The notes under the pieces are model-generated. The model was not told the DNA's origin, searched no databases, and saw only the letters and a list, made by a program, of their open reading frames with translations. Below are positions 10,509 through 23,124 of a DNA stretch of 64,000 nucleotides, piece by piece. The stretch lies in the NCBI GenBank assembly GCA_963678675.1, contig OY783196.1:23662827-23726826 (forward strand). The letters run 5' to 3'. How positions within the stretch are numbered: position 1 is the stretch's first letter; each line of letters starts with the position of its first letter. The stretch is from Xiphydria camelus (taxonomy: Eukaryota; Arthropoda; Insecta; Hymenoptera; Xiphydriidae). Both the position numbers and the translations under genes were made by a program.

Positions 10509-10750
10509 CAGGAAAAGAGTCTAGTTGAATATGAACCCTATGGAAACATTTATTTCAGTTAAATAGAAATTTATTCATGTTGAACAAAAACCTATTTGAA
10601 TTAAATAAATATTTTGTATATTTTTTTAATCGAGTAGGAACCTAGTAGAACATCTATTTGATTCCAATAGATTTGTTCGATGTGAATAAATTCCTATATT
10701 CATCTCGAATATATGTTTCTGCTAGGTTCGTATTCAACTTAGACCTTTAG
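10509..10750. mobile_element. MITE abutting the previous one; family of 57164-58065
   Basis: AGTCTAGTTGAATATGAACC at the left pairs with the right end (TTCGTATTCAACTTAGACC), and the interior TGAATAAATTCCTAT is palindromic with AGAAATTTATTCATG. The same ends and interior recur at 57164-58065. The outermost CACGGAG-like bases are decayed here. Confidence 0.65.
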
Positions 10751-10779
10751 TCAATTACCGGTTAATACTGAAATGTCTA

Positions 10780-11140
10780 CATTGAGACAAAAATATGGTA
10801 ATTTCAATAAATTGGCGATCATGGGCGGGGGAACGTAGATTTAGTTACTTGAACTAATAACTTAATAGACTCGACTATAGCTTGTTTACGTTAAATAATT
10901 TTTAATCACCAAAATCAAATTGTTTAATTCAAATAGCCAAAAAAAGTAAAAAATCGGGCTTGTACACTGAGAAAAAATGAAATAGATTTGACTAAATCGG
11001 CAGTTACAGATGATTGAATGCAGATTCACTTATTTGGACTAATAATTGATTTGGATGGACTGCAGCCTATTTCCATCAAATAGTTGTTAATTGTTAAAGC
11101 CAAATTTACTGGTCAAAGTAATTAATTCTGCATTCCCCAA
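10780..11140 (+). repeat. Two tandem copies of one MITE-like unit
   Basis: Unit A starts TA-CATTGAGACAAAAAT (10780) and unit B starts TA-CACTGAGAAAAAATG (10975). Inside, ACTTGAACTAATAACTTAAT (A) lines up with TTTGGACTAATAATTGATTT (B), and AATAATTTTTAATCACCAAA with AATAGTTGTTAATTGTTAAA. The copies are diverged. Neither shows a clear right-hand terminus. Confidence 0.5.
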
Positions 11141-11261
11141 CTCGTAAACGCCGTTTTAATTGTGAATACTATTTTTTTAAAAAATGAAATCGAATATACC
11201 ATGTAGAATAGTAAAATAAGACATCGATCATACGGTGTAGTTATAGCCAATGAAATCATAA

Positions 11262-11497
11262 GTATAATTGGGGAGAATATGATTACTTATATCAGATGTC
11301 CCAGGACACATGCATACCTACATATGTACACTGGAGTGAGATGGGTTACCCGGTAGGGGCAGCTGCGCGCCAATCTTGGCAGTCGTAAGTTGACGCATTG
11401 CCGCCCCCACGATCAGATAATCCCCATCTTACTCCGCTGTATATTCCGGGACATCTGGGTAAAATAAAAACTAACTATATTCTCTCCAATATCATGC
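11262..11497. mobile_element. Imperfect palindromic element around GGAGTGAGATGGG
   Basis: Concentric inverted matches: TTGGGGAGAATATGA versus its mirror near 11479-11495, CAGATGTCCC versus GGGACATCTG, and GGAGTGAGATGGG versus CCCATCTTACTCC. Weaker matches extend outward to about 11210 and 11560. Non-coding. Confidence 0.5.
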
Positions 11498-12374
11498 TTA
11501 CGATTTCGTGAGTTATAATTCAAAATCGACGTTTTGTTTCATTATATCGCGCGCGATCGATTCCGTGATATTTCTCGTCGAATATATAGAAATAAAAAAG
11601 TCGTCAAAATTTATTCAGGGTGATATATATCGAGAAGAGACCAGGACGTAGCGTTGACCCTTCTCAAACGCAATCCTACGGGAATAACACTGCGGCATTA
11701 TACCTCCGATTACACGCGTGCTCGCCCGCAAAACGACCCTTTCACCGATGATCTCACGGATTCCTCGAATTTACGGATTAATCGAGTGGCCCCCCTTTCG
11801 AGCGTCGGTACTTATTTAGCCGGAAGACCGCAGCCGCCGGCTCCTCCCGCGCGCGTGCAGCGCGCGAGGAACAACGCTATCTCGAACCCGCGGCGCTCGT
11901 CGCGTCGAAGAGCAGCAACCTCTCTCTTCAAAGCGGGCTTTGCCAATTAACTTTTCGCCCGGGCACTGCAGCGGGATAACGTCTGAAGAGAGCGTTCCGT
12001 TCCTTTTCCGTGGGAAATTCCCCGTTACGGCTTACCCACCGCGAACAATGCCGAATGCGGGACGTAGTAGAGGGAGCATTAGCTATTAATGGCACGTGTG
12101 GCGAGGTACAATCTACATACTTGAGAGGATAGCGCGCGCTGCGAAATCCGTAGCGGATTCGTCGGCCAGGCGTGGGGCGCTTCTCGACTTCGCCTTTTCA
12201 TCTCTTCGTGCGATACTTCCGAGAGAGATTTCGTATCAGAGTGGCGCTACTGATGCGATCCCGTTAGGATGTAACGTATCCGAACGTAGGTGTGAATGAG
12301 GTCTACGCGATAATACACGGAAAAAAATGCTGACGTTTTTTAGAATTATAGAGAGAGAGTCAAAATTTTAAATA
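11498..12374. other. Intergenic, no gene seen
   Basis: Contains a CpG-rich segment (11650-12300) with chance open frames and no recognisable motif. Confidence 0.4.
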
Positions 12375-12376
12375 TA

Positions 12377-12545
12377 CGAGGGTCAGTTGAAAAGTTTCCC
12401 GCCTTTTTAGGAAAAATACATATTTCAAGGTAGGAAAAAATGTATTTCTCAACATAGTCTCCTCGTAACTCGATACACTTAATCCATCGTTTCTTTCAAC
12501 CCTTCAAGCCGTTAGAAAAAAATTCTTTTTGTTCACCTGAAAGAT
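12377..12545 (-). pseudogene. Solo 3' end of a mariner transposase
   Basis: On the minus strand the sequence reads EFFSNGLKG, then a stop codon, then KKRWIKCIELRGDYVEK. This is the typical C-terminus of mariner-family transposases, which bind the element ends and cut and join DNA. The plus-strand end CGAGGGTCAGTTGAAAAG, preceded by TA, is the matching mariner terminal repeat. Only about 170 bp remain: the catalytic core and other end are gone, an in-frame TGA sits where Leu is expected, and the usual stop after VEK reads TAC. Its terminus differs from the element at 33766-34708, so it is a different mariner lineage. Confidence 0.75.
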
Positions 12546-13604
12546 ACCGATGTCCAGCGTTTTCCACCTCGGCATTTGTCTATACTTCCTTAATTACTCG
12601 ATGTGTAAACTGTACCCGACTCTGCTATTAATTTTACATTTTTCTGCCGTTGATTTAACATTGCCCTACGCCCGTCGGATAGTTAGCGCAGACTTTATTA
12701 AAATTTGCAGCAGTCGATGTATTGTTTACATCAAAATTTGTTCCGTGTAGATACTCCCTTCTCACAAGAAGAAATACTACAAGGGAGGAGTTGCCTGGAA
12801 AATCGTTTTTCTCGCTTCGGAGGAACGAGTTTCTCGTATATAGGTCCGGGGTAGCTATATTTTCTTTCCGCGAACTACGCGAGAGGAGCGAAATGGATCG
12901 AGGCGCGGGTTCGCGGGAGGCTCTCGCGTTTATTTCTTTCCCTCTCCGACAATAGGAGTGATCTCTCTCACCTTTTGAAATTGATTTTTGCACGAGTGGG
13001 AGATTTAAAGATGGCGGGAGGGGGACGGTGGTTCTGGGCGGTTGCACAAACGAGATGATTAAGGGGATATGCAACTTGAACTCGGAAATTGGAGGATAAA
13101 TTCGAGGCGATGATATGTAGCGGATATACGAATGAAAATTGATTATAGTTTTAATCAATGTTTATGCGGTGCGGCGCATTAATAGGCGTCTGCTCGAGCA
13201 GACTCGATTACCATCCGAACTCCGCTAATAATTCACCTCAGAGAAATATTGCAATTACTTGAATGCTGCTACGAGTATATTTGGGTATTCGCGCATAGGT
13301 ACCTACATTTTTACCGATAAATACGTCATTTTATACGCTATCGCGAAAGAAGAGTCGGAAAAATGTACGGTTCCCACATTATTTAAACCCTCAAATTTCG
13401 TATCAGGATTCTACGGAACTGTCTGTAGCGAGTAAAGAAGAGGAAAAATGTTTTTAAGTACCATATATTAAAATAGATGATAGGGTAGACCGAGGCGTAA
13501 AGTGCAATTTTTCATATTTTTTGCTCGAAATGGGAAAATATTCAAATCGCATAGGTCGTGCTGCCATTTATCGAAACTGGAGGACTTTGACTAGAGTATA
13601 ACTG
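12546..13604. other. Intergenic; GGGTAGACCGAGG-type end near 13483
   Basis: No supported gene. TA-GGGTAGACCGAGGCG at 13481 resembles the terminus of the element at 1283-1490. I could not find a convincing matching right end. Open frames at 12655-13158 lack any motif. Confidence 0.35.
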
Positions 13605-13864
13605 CCCGAGTCGAAATTTTGCCCCTATTTTGATGGCTAGAGCCTCTCCATTGAGTAGAAGCTAAGGCATCCAAAGTAGGTTCTCGCTCTATGTTATTTT
13701 GCTTCTACTTTGAAGCTAAAAGTGGAAAATGCGGAAATTTCTCAGATTTTTAGCTTCAAAGTAGAAGCAATATAACATAGAGCGAGAACCTACTTTAGAT
13801 ACCTTGGCATCTACTCAATGGAGAGGCTCTGGCCATCAAAATAGGGGCAAAATTTCGACTCGGG
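13605..13864. mobile_element. 260-bp near-perfect palindrome, CCCGAGTCGAAATTTT ends
   Basis: The left arm CCCGAGTCGAAATTTTGCCC through GCTTCTACTTTGAAGCTAAAA is mirrored by the right arm to GGGCAAAATTTCGACTCGGG. A loop of about 25 bp lies near 13722-13748. The arms differ by only a few bases plus a small indel. A decayed terminal fragment (AAAATTTCGACTCGAG) recurs at 14151-14166. Non-coding foldback; target duplication unclear. Confidence 0.75.
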
Positions 13865-15962
13865 TACGAAAGCAGGTTTCGCCTTTGGTAAGCTCGTTTC
13901 GACTCCGCGCGCGTCTGGATTTTTGTGCACACGTTGAGAGTGCCCGAGTCGACTTCTTGACATTTTTCTCGAGGCGCTTACGCGAGCTCTCAAAGTAAGA
14001 CTGGAAGGAAGGTACTCGCGTGGTTCTTGGTGCGATCTACAAAACCGACTAGAGCTCCGAATCGTCTCCTCGTGACAAAAATGTCGATTTTCCATTGTAT
14101 TGGAACTCAATGGTAGGCCAAATGGAGTATTAAAATCATTAAGGTAGGGATAAAATTTCGACTCGAGATTTCTTATTTAAAAAAATCCGATTCAGATGGT
14201 AATCGTTTTATTTCTTCCAAAGTGCAAATAAAAGAACGCTATACTTTGGTCACAAACGTATAGGTACTAACCGAGCTATTTTCGATAGGTATCATTTAAA
14301 ACTGAGATGACGTGAAGCAGAAATGCGATTATTTGGTTTGATCTCGTTATCTGCCCTATCTACACTAGTTTTTCCATGTTGCGGTATGTTTATAGCTACC
14401 AGTAAGCGTAAGAAGATGTAGAAATGCCAATTCTTACACCTACCCTTGAACAGGTGTAAGAATTGGTAACACTGCTCTATACTTTCTGATCTTTCACAAG
14501 ATAACTGTAGATATATCCCAGACGGAAAAGTTCTACATATTTTGTATATAATCCATATGTGGTATTATATATTATATATGGATTATATATGATTTCTACT
14601 TTAACCATATAAGGACTATACTTATATAGTCTTTATATGTATAGAAATCACATATGATCCATATACATTATGACCAGAACAACATATTCATTATGTATAG
14701 AAAATCTATAGAATTTTTTTGCTTGGAACTACAGTATGGAGAAATGAGTGCAGAATATATAGGCACTGAAAATATACTTATTATCTTCGTCAATTCGATA
14801 CGACGAGGTGCTCGGAGTTTTTCTTTTTTTCGTTCGTACGCGAATTTAAACCGGGGCTCGTCTGGAGGTCGCGCCAAGAATGCCAAAGTATTCTCAGGGA
14901 TAATCCGTACCTTTTCGTGTAGGCCAGGTGAGGCGGGCAATTAGGTACGAAGAAGGATTTGTGCATTTAAATCGGCGGATTAGGAGTTATCGGTAGGGCC
15001 AATTTAAGCGGGGGCGAGAGATGAGCAGTGGGAGAGGATGGGAGCTGATTAGCGGGAGAAAATAAAAATTCCCGCGACCCCCCTCGCGAGAGATCCGTGA
15101 CTTAATCTCTCGCCGTTCCGCTTTCGGACGCGCGTCGATAAGGTTCTCACCGGTTTCGGCAGTAATTCGGTAGCGTCCGTTCGCGCGTCGCCATGGACGA
15201 ATAAGTCGCGTCGCGCGCTCCCGGATCGGGCGCGAGACGGTCCCCGCGTTACGAGGGAGTAAATTACGAGGAACTTTTTATCGCTGGTCGCCTCCTTATT
15301 CGTATCTCGCGCGGCAGGCCGACTTGCGAATCGCGCATCGCGTCGAATTGATTGATATAATGACGCAGGGGCGAGGCGAGGGTGCGAGATGGCGATGATA
15401 TTCAGAGGGTGGGTGATAATGGATGGAATAAAAGTATAACCGCGAAGAGTTAACGCGGCGGGGGATATTTATGTTGCCACACACTTTCGCGTTAGGTAGA
15501 CCCGCGGGAATCGGCGGGTCTCTCGCCTTTTCTGCGCGCCCGCGCGGCTAAGTGCACCGTTCAGTATTTAACTGGGCTCTTAAAACTCGCGTTAATCGAA
15601 GTCCGGGGAGAGGTAATTTGGGATTCGCGCGCGTTCGGCTTCGATACACGTGTGGTCGATGAATAATGTTTACCGCGTTTCAAGAAGTCAGTGTTTGCGA
15701 AGTCTATTTGCCTCCGTGTTCCTGTGGAACCCTCGTTTTCTCTCCGACTGTGAAAATAAACACATTCAAAATTAATTATAAGCTCGCGTGCGCACAGGGT
15801 CGAACCTTTCTGTCAAATTTTTGCTTCCAGAGCACTGCGATTGGTGAGAAAATGTGCATCAAAGGGCGGAGTTTATTTATTCACCGATCGAAGTAGTAGA
15901 AACCAAAAGTTTGATGAAAAGTTTGATCGTGTACGTTCGTCCTAAAGATTGGTCTGCACGGA
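13865..15962. other. Intergenic; one short hairpin, AT palindromes
   Basis: A perfect 15-bp hairpin (CCAATTCTTACACCT at 14427-14441, mirrored at 14452-14466) and AT-rich imperfect palindromes at 14535-14655 are visible. The rest, including the GC-rich 15030-15640, shows no supported gene. Confidence 0.4.
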
Positions 15963-16030
15963 ACGTTTTATCGTCAGTCTCGCATGATCTGGAAAGACTG
16001 ACGACAAAACGTTACGCGTAGTTCAGGGTT
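15949..16030. repeat. Hairpin, ACGTTTTATCGTCAGTCT arms
   Basis: ACGTTTTATCGTCAGTCT (15963-15980) is mirrored by AGACTGACGACAAAACGT (15995-16012), with weaker matching further out. Probably a very short MITE relic. Confidence 0.5.
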
Positions 16031-19000
16031 TAGTCTTAATTCAGATACTGTGTGCGCGATGGATGAAAAAAAGTTGACGTTTCGAAGTCGATAACACGGT
16101 TGAGTTTCGGCACGAACGCGTTAAATCACTCCATATCGCGGTTTTAAATAGAAGCAGGGAAAGAAACGTACGTACGTAGCAGTTGACGTATGTACGTGCG
16201 GTGCAAAGTAAAGAGCATTTCGTGCCGTTCGTGATATTTCTGCTCGACTGCCCTCTCGTATATTTTTTACCGATTAACGACCACTTGGACCACGTGAAAT
16301 TCAAACGAGTTCGCCCAACACTCTGCGAGCGTTCGTTATACGCACCAGGATGTGTTAATTACGATGGATCCTGTATGTGGCGATACTTTCGTGTGCAGGG
16401 AACGTTTGTCGAGAAAGTTATCTCCCCCCCTTTCTGTACGCGGGATTTCATAAAAATTTCCTTTACCGATAAACAACCGTTACGGTTGGGGTGGAGGACG
16501 TTGGCACACGGGGTAGTCGAGTGGTGGTAAACTCTCGCCCTGTTGGTATATATGTGTATCCATTATGTATATGTACGTACATTATATAAGATGTCACCTG
16601 ACGTGTAAACTTTTTGGAATTGAAAGGTTTAAGTGGGATTCGGTTTGAAGGGGATATGACGCGGCTGTATTTGGCGGAAGTACTTATAACACTGTAAAAA
16701 GTAAGTTTTAAGTGGTGGAATCTCGGTAAAGTTATTGTATACTTGGGTGTACCGATTGGTTGGTGGACTTCGTACCAACGTTGATCGATGATCCTCTTTT
16801 GATTGAACTGTAATGAATAAGTGAATGATCGAACGAATGTATAATTTGATAATTTGAAAAAATAATATTCTTCCAGATTCAATAACTGCAGATCTCTATC
16901 ACGTTGTTCAGCGGTTAGGGAATTTTGGAAGACCTGGAATTGTCAGGTAGTTATGTAGGTCAGGAAGAGGGCAGGAAAAGTACCTAAAGAATATTCTGGA
17001 ATTTTTTAAAACACTCAAATTTCTCAAAAAGTTTGACTTGTAGTCTGTTAAAATTTTTAAGAATTCATATGGATATCTAAAAAAGTGTTTCACATATGTA
17101 TATGTATGTATCAAAATTTTGTCTTGTTCTGAAAAAAAGCCATTAATAATAATAAAATGATTTGACAAAATTAAATTACTTTAATGTTTATTTTTCAGTT
17201 GTCATAACTCGTTCTATGAATATTAGTTAATTTGTTCATCTGACAAGAAATGATTAATGCGTAACACTTAAACTAGGTCTATACCCACAGCGGTCATGGA
17301 AATCGGACTATGTAAGACTAGAGAACCTAGAAAAGTTAGGAATTTCTTTTTCACATTTTGCTAGATACCGTGTCTATAAAAATACGTAAAAGATCATTAG
17401 CGCGTTAAGTTTTTTAATTCCTCACGTTTATTTTCCATGTTAAATAATATTTTTAATTAATTTTCTTATTCTTCACTAAAATACGCCCTTTAAAAAGATT
17501 CCGACTATTTAATACTCAAGTTGAAGTGCTATAAATATAAAGGATTTGTCTTTTTCTCTTCTCTCTCTCGACCCTAGTTCATACCTCAAGCCTCCTAAAA
17601 GCGGTTCCTCTGTTCTCACCTCTCCAGCTTCTACTGGCATAACACATGATCGTCTACATACGGCTCATTCAATTGCGCGCAATTAGGTACATATCGCATG
17701 GCGATTAGTGCACGGCTGCTTTACGAGAGCCCTCCTATCTTCACCTAATAAAGACCCACTTATTCGTCCTCCTTGAACTAACGCCTTCGCACTGCCAGCA
17801 AAAATCCCGCGCGCCGCCTTTCCGCCCTTTACCCCAGGAATTATAGCGTCTCTAGGCGACGCGATTAAAGCGGCCGAAGGAACCGACGAGGTTTTCAACG
17901 AGCCGCGCGCGGCATGAGAGAGAACGCGTTACATCTTCGTAAGTTTAAGCGCTGCGATAAGAGCGCGGTGTAAAGGAACGGAGTACCTGCTGCTTTTAAA
18001 GTAGATTATTTGAGTTATTCAGCATTCATCGTATAGTGAGTCGCAGTGGCTGTACACGTGGAACAAGCCGATGTGCCTTCGAAATGAACGATCGCGAGTC
18101 AATATTGGCCCAATGTCGTTAGCTAACGTTCGGCAACACAATACCGAGAAGACGGTCGCATGAAATATTGGCCCAAAGTGTTGGATCAACATTGGCAGTC
18201 AAAGCCGAGGTTGGACAATATTGGTTCCATTTTTATAAACGACGTTAATACAAGGTTGAGCCAATCGTGTTGTTCTACATGCATGGACAGGAGACAATCC
18301 AAGAGTGGTCTAATTTAGACAATTCTCCCCTACGTCAATGGCTAATCGTAAATCACTTTATACGTTCGTACGACATTCACTTACTCTTCCACGGCTTTTA
18401 CGGGAATCGCAGAATTTATCGCGGTCCCAACGCCCCGACATTGGATTCAAGGATTTTTGCCCTGCGCGACGGGATCACGTTTCGCGGAAAGAGGCGTGAG
18501 CGATAAAAAGAGAAACATCCGCGCGCATATATACACGTCGACATCCGAGTCGCGCGAAACGTCACTCACTCGAAGCCGGCAACTCGGCGATTTAAAAACG
18601 GTTAAAAGGATTTAATCGCCTCAGCTAACTTCACGTGGATTAGGTGCGCGTCGAGCGCGGAGATGAGCTCCCCGTGTGACGGGCTCGGAAACATGAAAAT
18701 ATATGAAATGTTTTACTAAATTAAACATGAATACTAATAGTGGGCATTACGCATTCGTTGCATTTTCTGGACGAAAATGAACCGCTAACGTGTTTGTACG
18801 TACGATAGTTTTTATAAAACGATAAATATAGTAGGTATACCTATGGGTAATTATTTACCGAGAATTTTTCTGGGCGATTTTGAGGGAAGCTTTGATGGGA
18901 TGTCGTAGCTTTGAGGGGTTTGCTTTACAGGAGAAAACAGCGTAAAAATCGGAAAACGCGTTATCAGCGCGTTTACTACGAAATTTTATTATTCTGGAAA

Positions 19001-19566
19001 TTTTACCATTCTGTGCTTCGCTTCTGATTATTTGCTGCCACATTCGATTGTTTTTATCACTTCCGCGATATAGGAGGATCGCTATAGCACATCGCGAAAA
19101 ACCATTTTCCCTTTTGTATACGTATGTTCAGAGAGATAGAAAGAGAGGGTGAAAAGTGAAGAGAGAAAGAAAGAGAGTTAGAGATAGAGAGAGAGAGAGT
19201 AAAGTTCTATATGTATAGGTATATGATTTCCTTAGAAATTCTTTGACTCCCTTCTTTTCTCGTTACACGTCTTATACGTAACTTGCTTCAGGCAGGCTTC
19301 GTTATAATAATCTGGGCATGTGTGCGCCGACGGCATTCATGTAAAAGGAATGTTGAAAACATTGTTCCGCCAAGTCACCTGTTATTTTTTAATCAAGCTT
19401 GCACTTCTTTACTCTCTTCCTTACGCAATTAATGCATAAGAACTCGCTTATCATCGGCGTCTAAGAAAAGTCATGTGATCAATTGAAAGATAACTAACCA
19501 TCGTCCACCACAGCGTATCATTACTGCAAGTGAAATCATACATTTTAGAATAAAATTAAAATTTAA
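16031..19566. other. Long intergenic stretch; purine-rich microsatellite
   Basis: No supported gene. A GAGA-rich simple repeat spans about 19130-19200. At 18090-18250 the word ATTGGCCCAA and variants recur (18104, 18168, 18208), without a clear element boundary. Open frames near 16183-16530 and 16463-16882 are not convincing. Confidence 0.4.
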
Positions 19567-20083
19567 ACCTCCGTGCTCACATCCGTAGGTATAGTTCCGC
19601 GATGGTCACGCATGGACCCAACCGATTTTTAAATAAAAGCCATATGAACAATATCCATCCAATTTAGACCAATAAATTATGGAACATTCTTCGAATATTA
19701 TAGAATTTAATCACCGTGTCTACGTAGGAAATGAAATAACATATTTAAAAACGATCGTGAATGTGTTGATGCGTGAAAAATGAGCTACTTCACTAAAAGT
19801 GTCATAACTTGTTTATTTCTTGAGTTTTCTTAATAAAAAGTCAACAGATGATTCTCATAAGATATAGGTAGTACTTTGAAGCAATAAATAGTTCTATAGT
19901 GTACGTTTCAAGAACGATTTTTTCCGAAGTCCGAAGAAGGTTCGCAGTTCGAGATTTAAGAAGAAGCTATTATATTTATTCCGAGATCCGACGAGGGTCT
20001 AGTTATGACTGTAAAAAGAAAGAAGTATAGTCAGCTTCAAAATTGAAGCCTGGGTCAAGGGGACCCTTGGTGACCACAGAGGG
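19567..20083. mobile_element. ~517-bp TTAA-flanked piggyBac-type element, copy 1
   Basis: TTAA at 19563-19566 and 20084-20087. The left end ACCTCCGTGCTCAC and the inverted right end CCCTCTGTGGTCACC are related. A second copy at 51544-52052 matches along its length (for example TATCCATCCAATTT, CACTAAAAGTGTCAT, ACGATTTTTTCCGA). No ORF, so non-autonomous. Confidence 0.75.
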
Positions 20084-20429
20084 TTAAGTTAGATTTTCAG
20101 TCTTTCATAACTTTACACTGGAAAAGTAAATAGTATTTATTTATATCACGCAATTTCACCCCCCTAATCGAATTTTGACTACTCGCCGGGGAGTCAGGAT
20201 TCCTCGCGCGATACACGTGGGTCGAATACCACGCGATGTCTCTCGTCGCGCTGCTTTACCGTCGTCGAAAACGATCGCGCTTGGCTTTCGGTTCACGTGC
20301 GTTAAAAAAAGGGGCTCCCCCCGTAAACAAAGCATCACATTCGGAGTTTCTCTTCCTCTGCCTTCCTTTTGCGGCTCGTTGAAATCGCGTTGGCAGGGTG
20401 TATACATAGAGCGTGCACATGAAATCATA

Positions 20430-20685
20430 CACTGAAAAAAATAATGAGGTTAAAATGACAAAATGCGTCTAGTTAAACACGTTTAGTTATTCCAACCAAA
20501 ATACTGGTCAGTTGAATCAAATATCAAGTTATTCTAACCAAATGTAAATTCCAGCCAAACGTTTAGTTAGTTTAATAAAAAATTGGTCAGTGAAACCAAA
20601 CAGATGAAGTATCCATATTCCATCAAACGGTTTGATCATCGTCTCCAGGATTTTGGTTAAATTGACCAAGTCAATTTTCTCAGTG
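20430..20685. mobile_element. 256-bp MITE, CACTGA...CAGTG ends, TA flanks
   Basis: Starts CACTGAAAAAAATAATGAGG and ends TTTTCTCAGTG, with TA on each side (20428-20429, 20686-20687). The interior is built of repeated TTTAGTTATTC(C/T)AACCA blocks and palindromic TTTTGGTTAAATTGACC. It shares its full length with 44619-44849. Confidence 0.8.
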
Positions 20686-21618
20686 TAAGCGAGGAGGCTT
20701 CGGATAAACAATGCACTCTATACCTTCGGCTATCACGACCCGGCGTGCCGATTCTATCATATCGATTTCTCAGTGACGTAACGCGCGTGGAAATGAACGG
20801 ACGAAATCGACTGAAACGGTGTATACGAGCGACCGAAACGAACGGAAGTGACGTAAAAACTGTTGCGACGCCGTGGGACACGCGTGCACGTTCGAAACAC
20901 CCCCGCGGCATACTACGTCTCGCCGTCGCGCAGTGCGAGTGGTGGCGGCCGGAGGGAAAGCAACCGGTCGTAAAGAATTGGATTATTTATCGCGTATATG
21001 GAATATATCGCGCGGTGGGAAGCGGGCGGCGGCACAGGGAAGTGACGTTACGGCCGGGCGGCACGCACGCGCGCGCGTTATTTAGTGCCAGCCGTGACTC
21101 TTTCTCCGAATTAAGGAGCCGTTATCGCGCGGACGAATCCGAGATATCGAAAATGTCCCGAGTCGACGATGAGTCTGCAGCCGAACCGATGGAGATGATT
21201 GCGGTGGAGTTGAGGTGCAGTGGGGACGCGCCTACACGGGCTTTTACTACTTACCTAACTCGTATGTTTCCACGACGAATTCTTCTTTTCGCGAACGCTG
21301 CAGAAATTCGCTTGCGGGCGTTCGCTGTTAATCTGGTAATGGAAGCTCGCGCGTGGCCGCTCGTTTATCGATGCAAATAGAAGCGGGACGTCAGAGGGAA
21401 ATGAAGAGTGTGCGATTTCTTATTTTTTTTATAGAGGAATATTTCTTAAATTCATTGAACGTTTGAGAAATTAATAAAAAGCTTGGTAGAATATCTTTAT
21501 TTCTGTCTTTGATGCTTACTTTCTCGAATTGAAATTCATTGTATGCAGCAATGCAGGGTCATTTTACAATATCGAGATGGGAGATATATTGGAAAACTTA
21601 TCGACCGGAAATATATTA
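20686..21618. other. GC-rich intergenic; long chance-type ORF
   Basis: A 211-codon open frame (20745-21380, +) occupies a CpG-rich patch, but its translation has no recognised domain, and part of it (21088-21200) is a diverged duplicate of non-coding sequence at 22190-22300. I do not call a gene here. Confidence 0.35.
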
Positions 21619-21826
21619 GGGTAGAGTGGGGATAAAGGTAACTGAGGTAAAAAGTGCTATTCGATAGATTTTCATAAATAAAATGATTTATTCGAAATTA
21701 GGCTTTTCTAGCAGCTGTCGTATACGGAGATTATTTTCACGTAATGCAATTATCAATTAATTAATTATTTTAAGAATAGCCGTATGGTACATTTTACTCC
21801 GCGGCACTTTTAGCTCCACTCTACTC
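21619..21826. mobile_element. MITE, GGGTAGAGTGGGG-type ends, TA flanks
   Basis: The left end GGGTAGAGTGGGGATAAA is mirrored by the right end (GAGTAGAGTGGAGCTAAA as reverse complement), with TA at 21617-21618 and 21827-21828. About 208 bp, non-coding. The ends resemble those of 1283-1490. Confidence 0.65.
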
Positions 21827-21828
21827 TA

Positions 21829-23124
21829 TTCAATTACCAAAATCGAAACTCGTGATTTATGACGTATTATAGTTTTGCACGAATCGTTATATCTGTAATG
21901 TCGTGTGACCGTTATTCTAGAGCCATACCAGAACGACAAGACCTATTATAAAATTGAGACCAGCAAAAAAAATTACAGTCATCGGTGGTAGGTACTGTCT
22001 CCGTTTATTTCCATCTAATTTATTCCTTGTCGTAAAGAACTAATTACTTCAACGCGAGAGACAGCGACTATAGTGCAGCATACCCTCGTTGCTAATACAT
22101 AATCGACACACCCTTCCAAACGACGTACAGTTATTAGCAATCGCTCGCAAAACTCGTTGTAATCAGCCGAGGCGGTGCGTCAAAGTTAAATGCGCCCGCA
22201 ACTTTTTCCCCGTTAAGCGCCATTATCGCACCGGCGAGTCGAGGAAATCGAAAATGTTCCCGAGTTGCCGTCGACGCTGAATCTATGGCCGAGCTGAAAG
22301 AGCTCGCAAACTAAACGCAGCGAGAGGCTATCTGTACACGGATTTCACCCCCGCGATTCCGTAGCGTTTCTCCCTCTCCGCGCGTACGTATTTCGACGAT
22401 TTCTTTTTCGCGTTCGCAATGGACGTTGCAGTCGTCCGATTGCAGCTCGCCGGCTGCAGCTCATCCGAGTGTAGCGCGGACGTTCGTTCCGAAGCGCATC
22501 TATCCGCACCGAGCGACGCGCCGATCGATCGAAGCGCGAGTGGCGTCAAAATTAAACGCGTTCGCATCGAGCATTGCCAGCCGTTATCGTTTCTCTAGCT
22601 GGTACATACGCGCGGCTGTAGTGCCGACTGATAAAAAAGCCGATCGACACGCTCCCCCGCCGAGCAACGCGCGGAGATATTAATTGGCTACCGAGATGCG
22701 ATCCGTCGGATACGCTAATTAGCACCGCGCTGCTGCCATTTTACGATTACTGCGTCTAGCCGTTGCTCCCCGGATTTTCAGTCGATCATTTCGAGTTTAA
22801 TGGCTGCGCCGAATACCGGTTATCGCGGCAGGCCGCGCCGCCGCCGCTGCGAGATTTTAACGAGGCAAAAACAATGGACACGAGTAGCGTATCGATAGTG
22901 TCATTGTTTCTCCCCCCCCCTCCGCTACTGGTTGACATCATCGACGACTAGTTGAACTTCACGGAGTGTGTCGATGGTGCATTCCCGCTCAGCGTGGCGT
23001 AATGCGTACGTGCGTATCGGATTTGCATTGTTTCAGCGCGGTTTTGATTGCTGCGGGTGCAATGGCATGTTTCGGATTTTGGTATGGTAAACTATGGGTT
23101 GTGTGAGGAAGGGTTATAAGTGCT
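21829..23124. other. Intergenic; CpG-rich, no gene supported
   Basis: Includes the duplicate partner at 22190-22300 and a CCG-rich patch near 22838. Open frames are short and without motifs. Confidence 0.4.

Noticed and set aside
14427..14466. Possible microRNA precursor hairpin
   Set aside because: The perfect 15-bp stem is too short and the outer arms do not pair well enough for a pre-miRNA.
20745..21380. 211-codon plus-strand open frame
   Set aside because: No domain; overlaps a segment duplicated in non-coding sequence at 22190-22300; CpG-rich composition explains its length.
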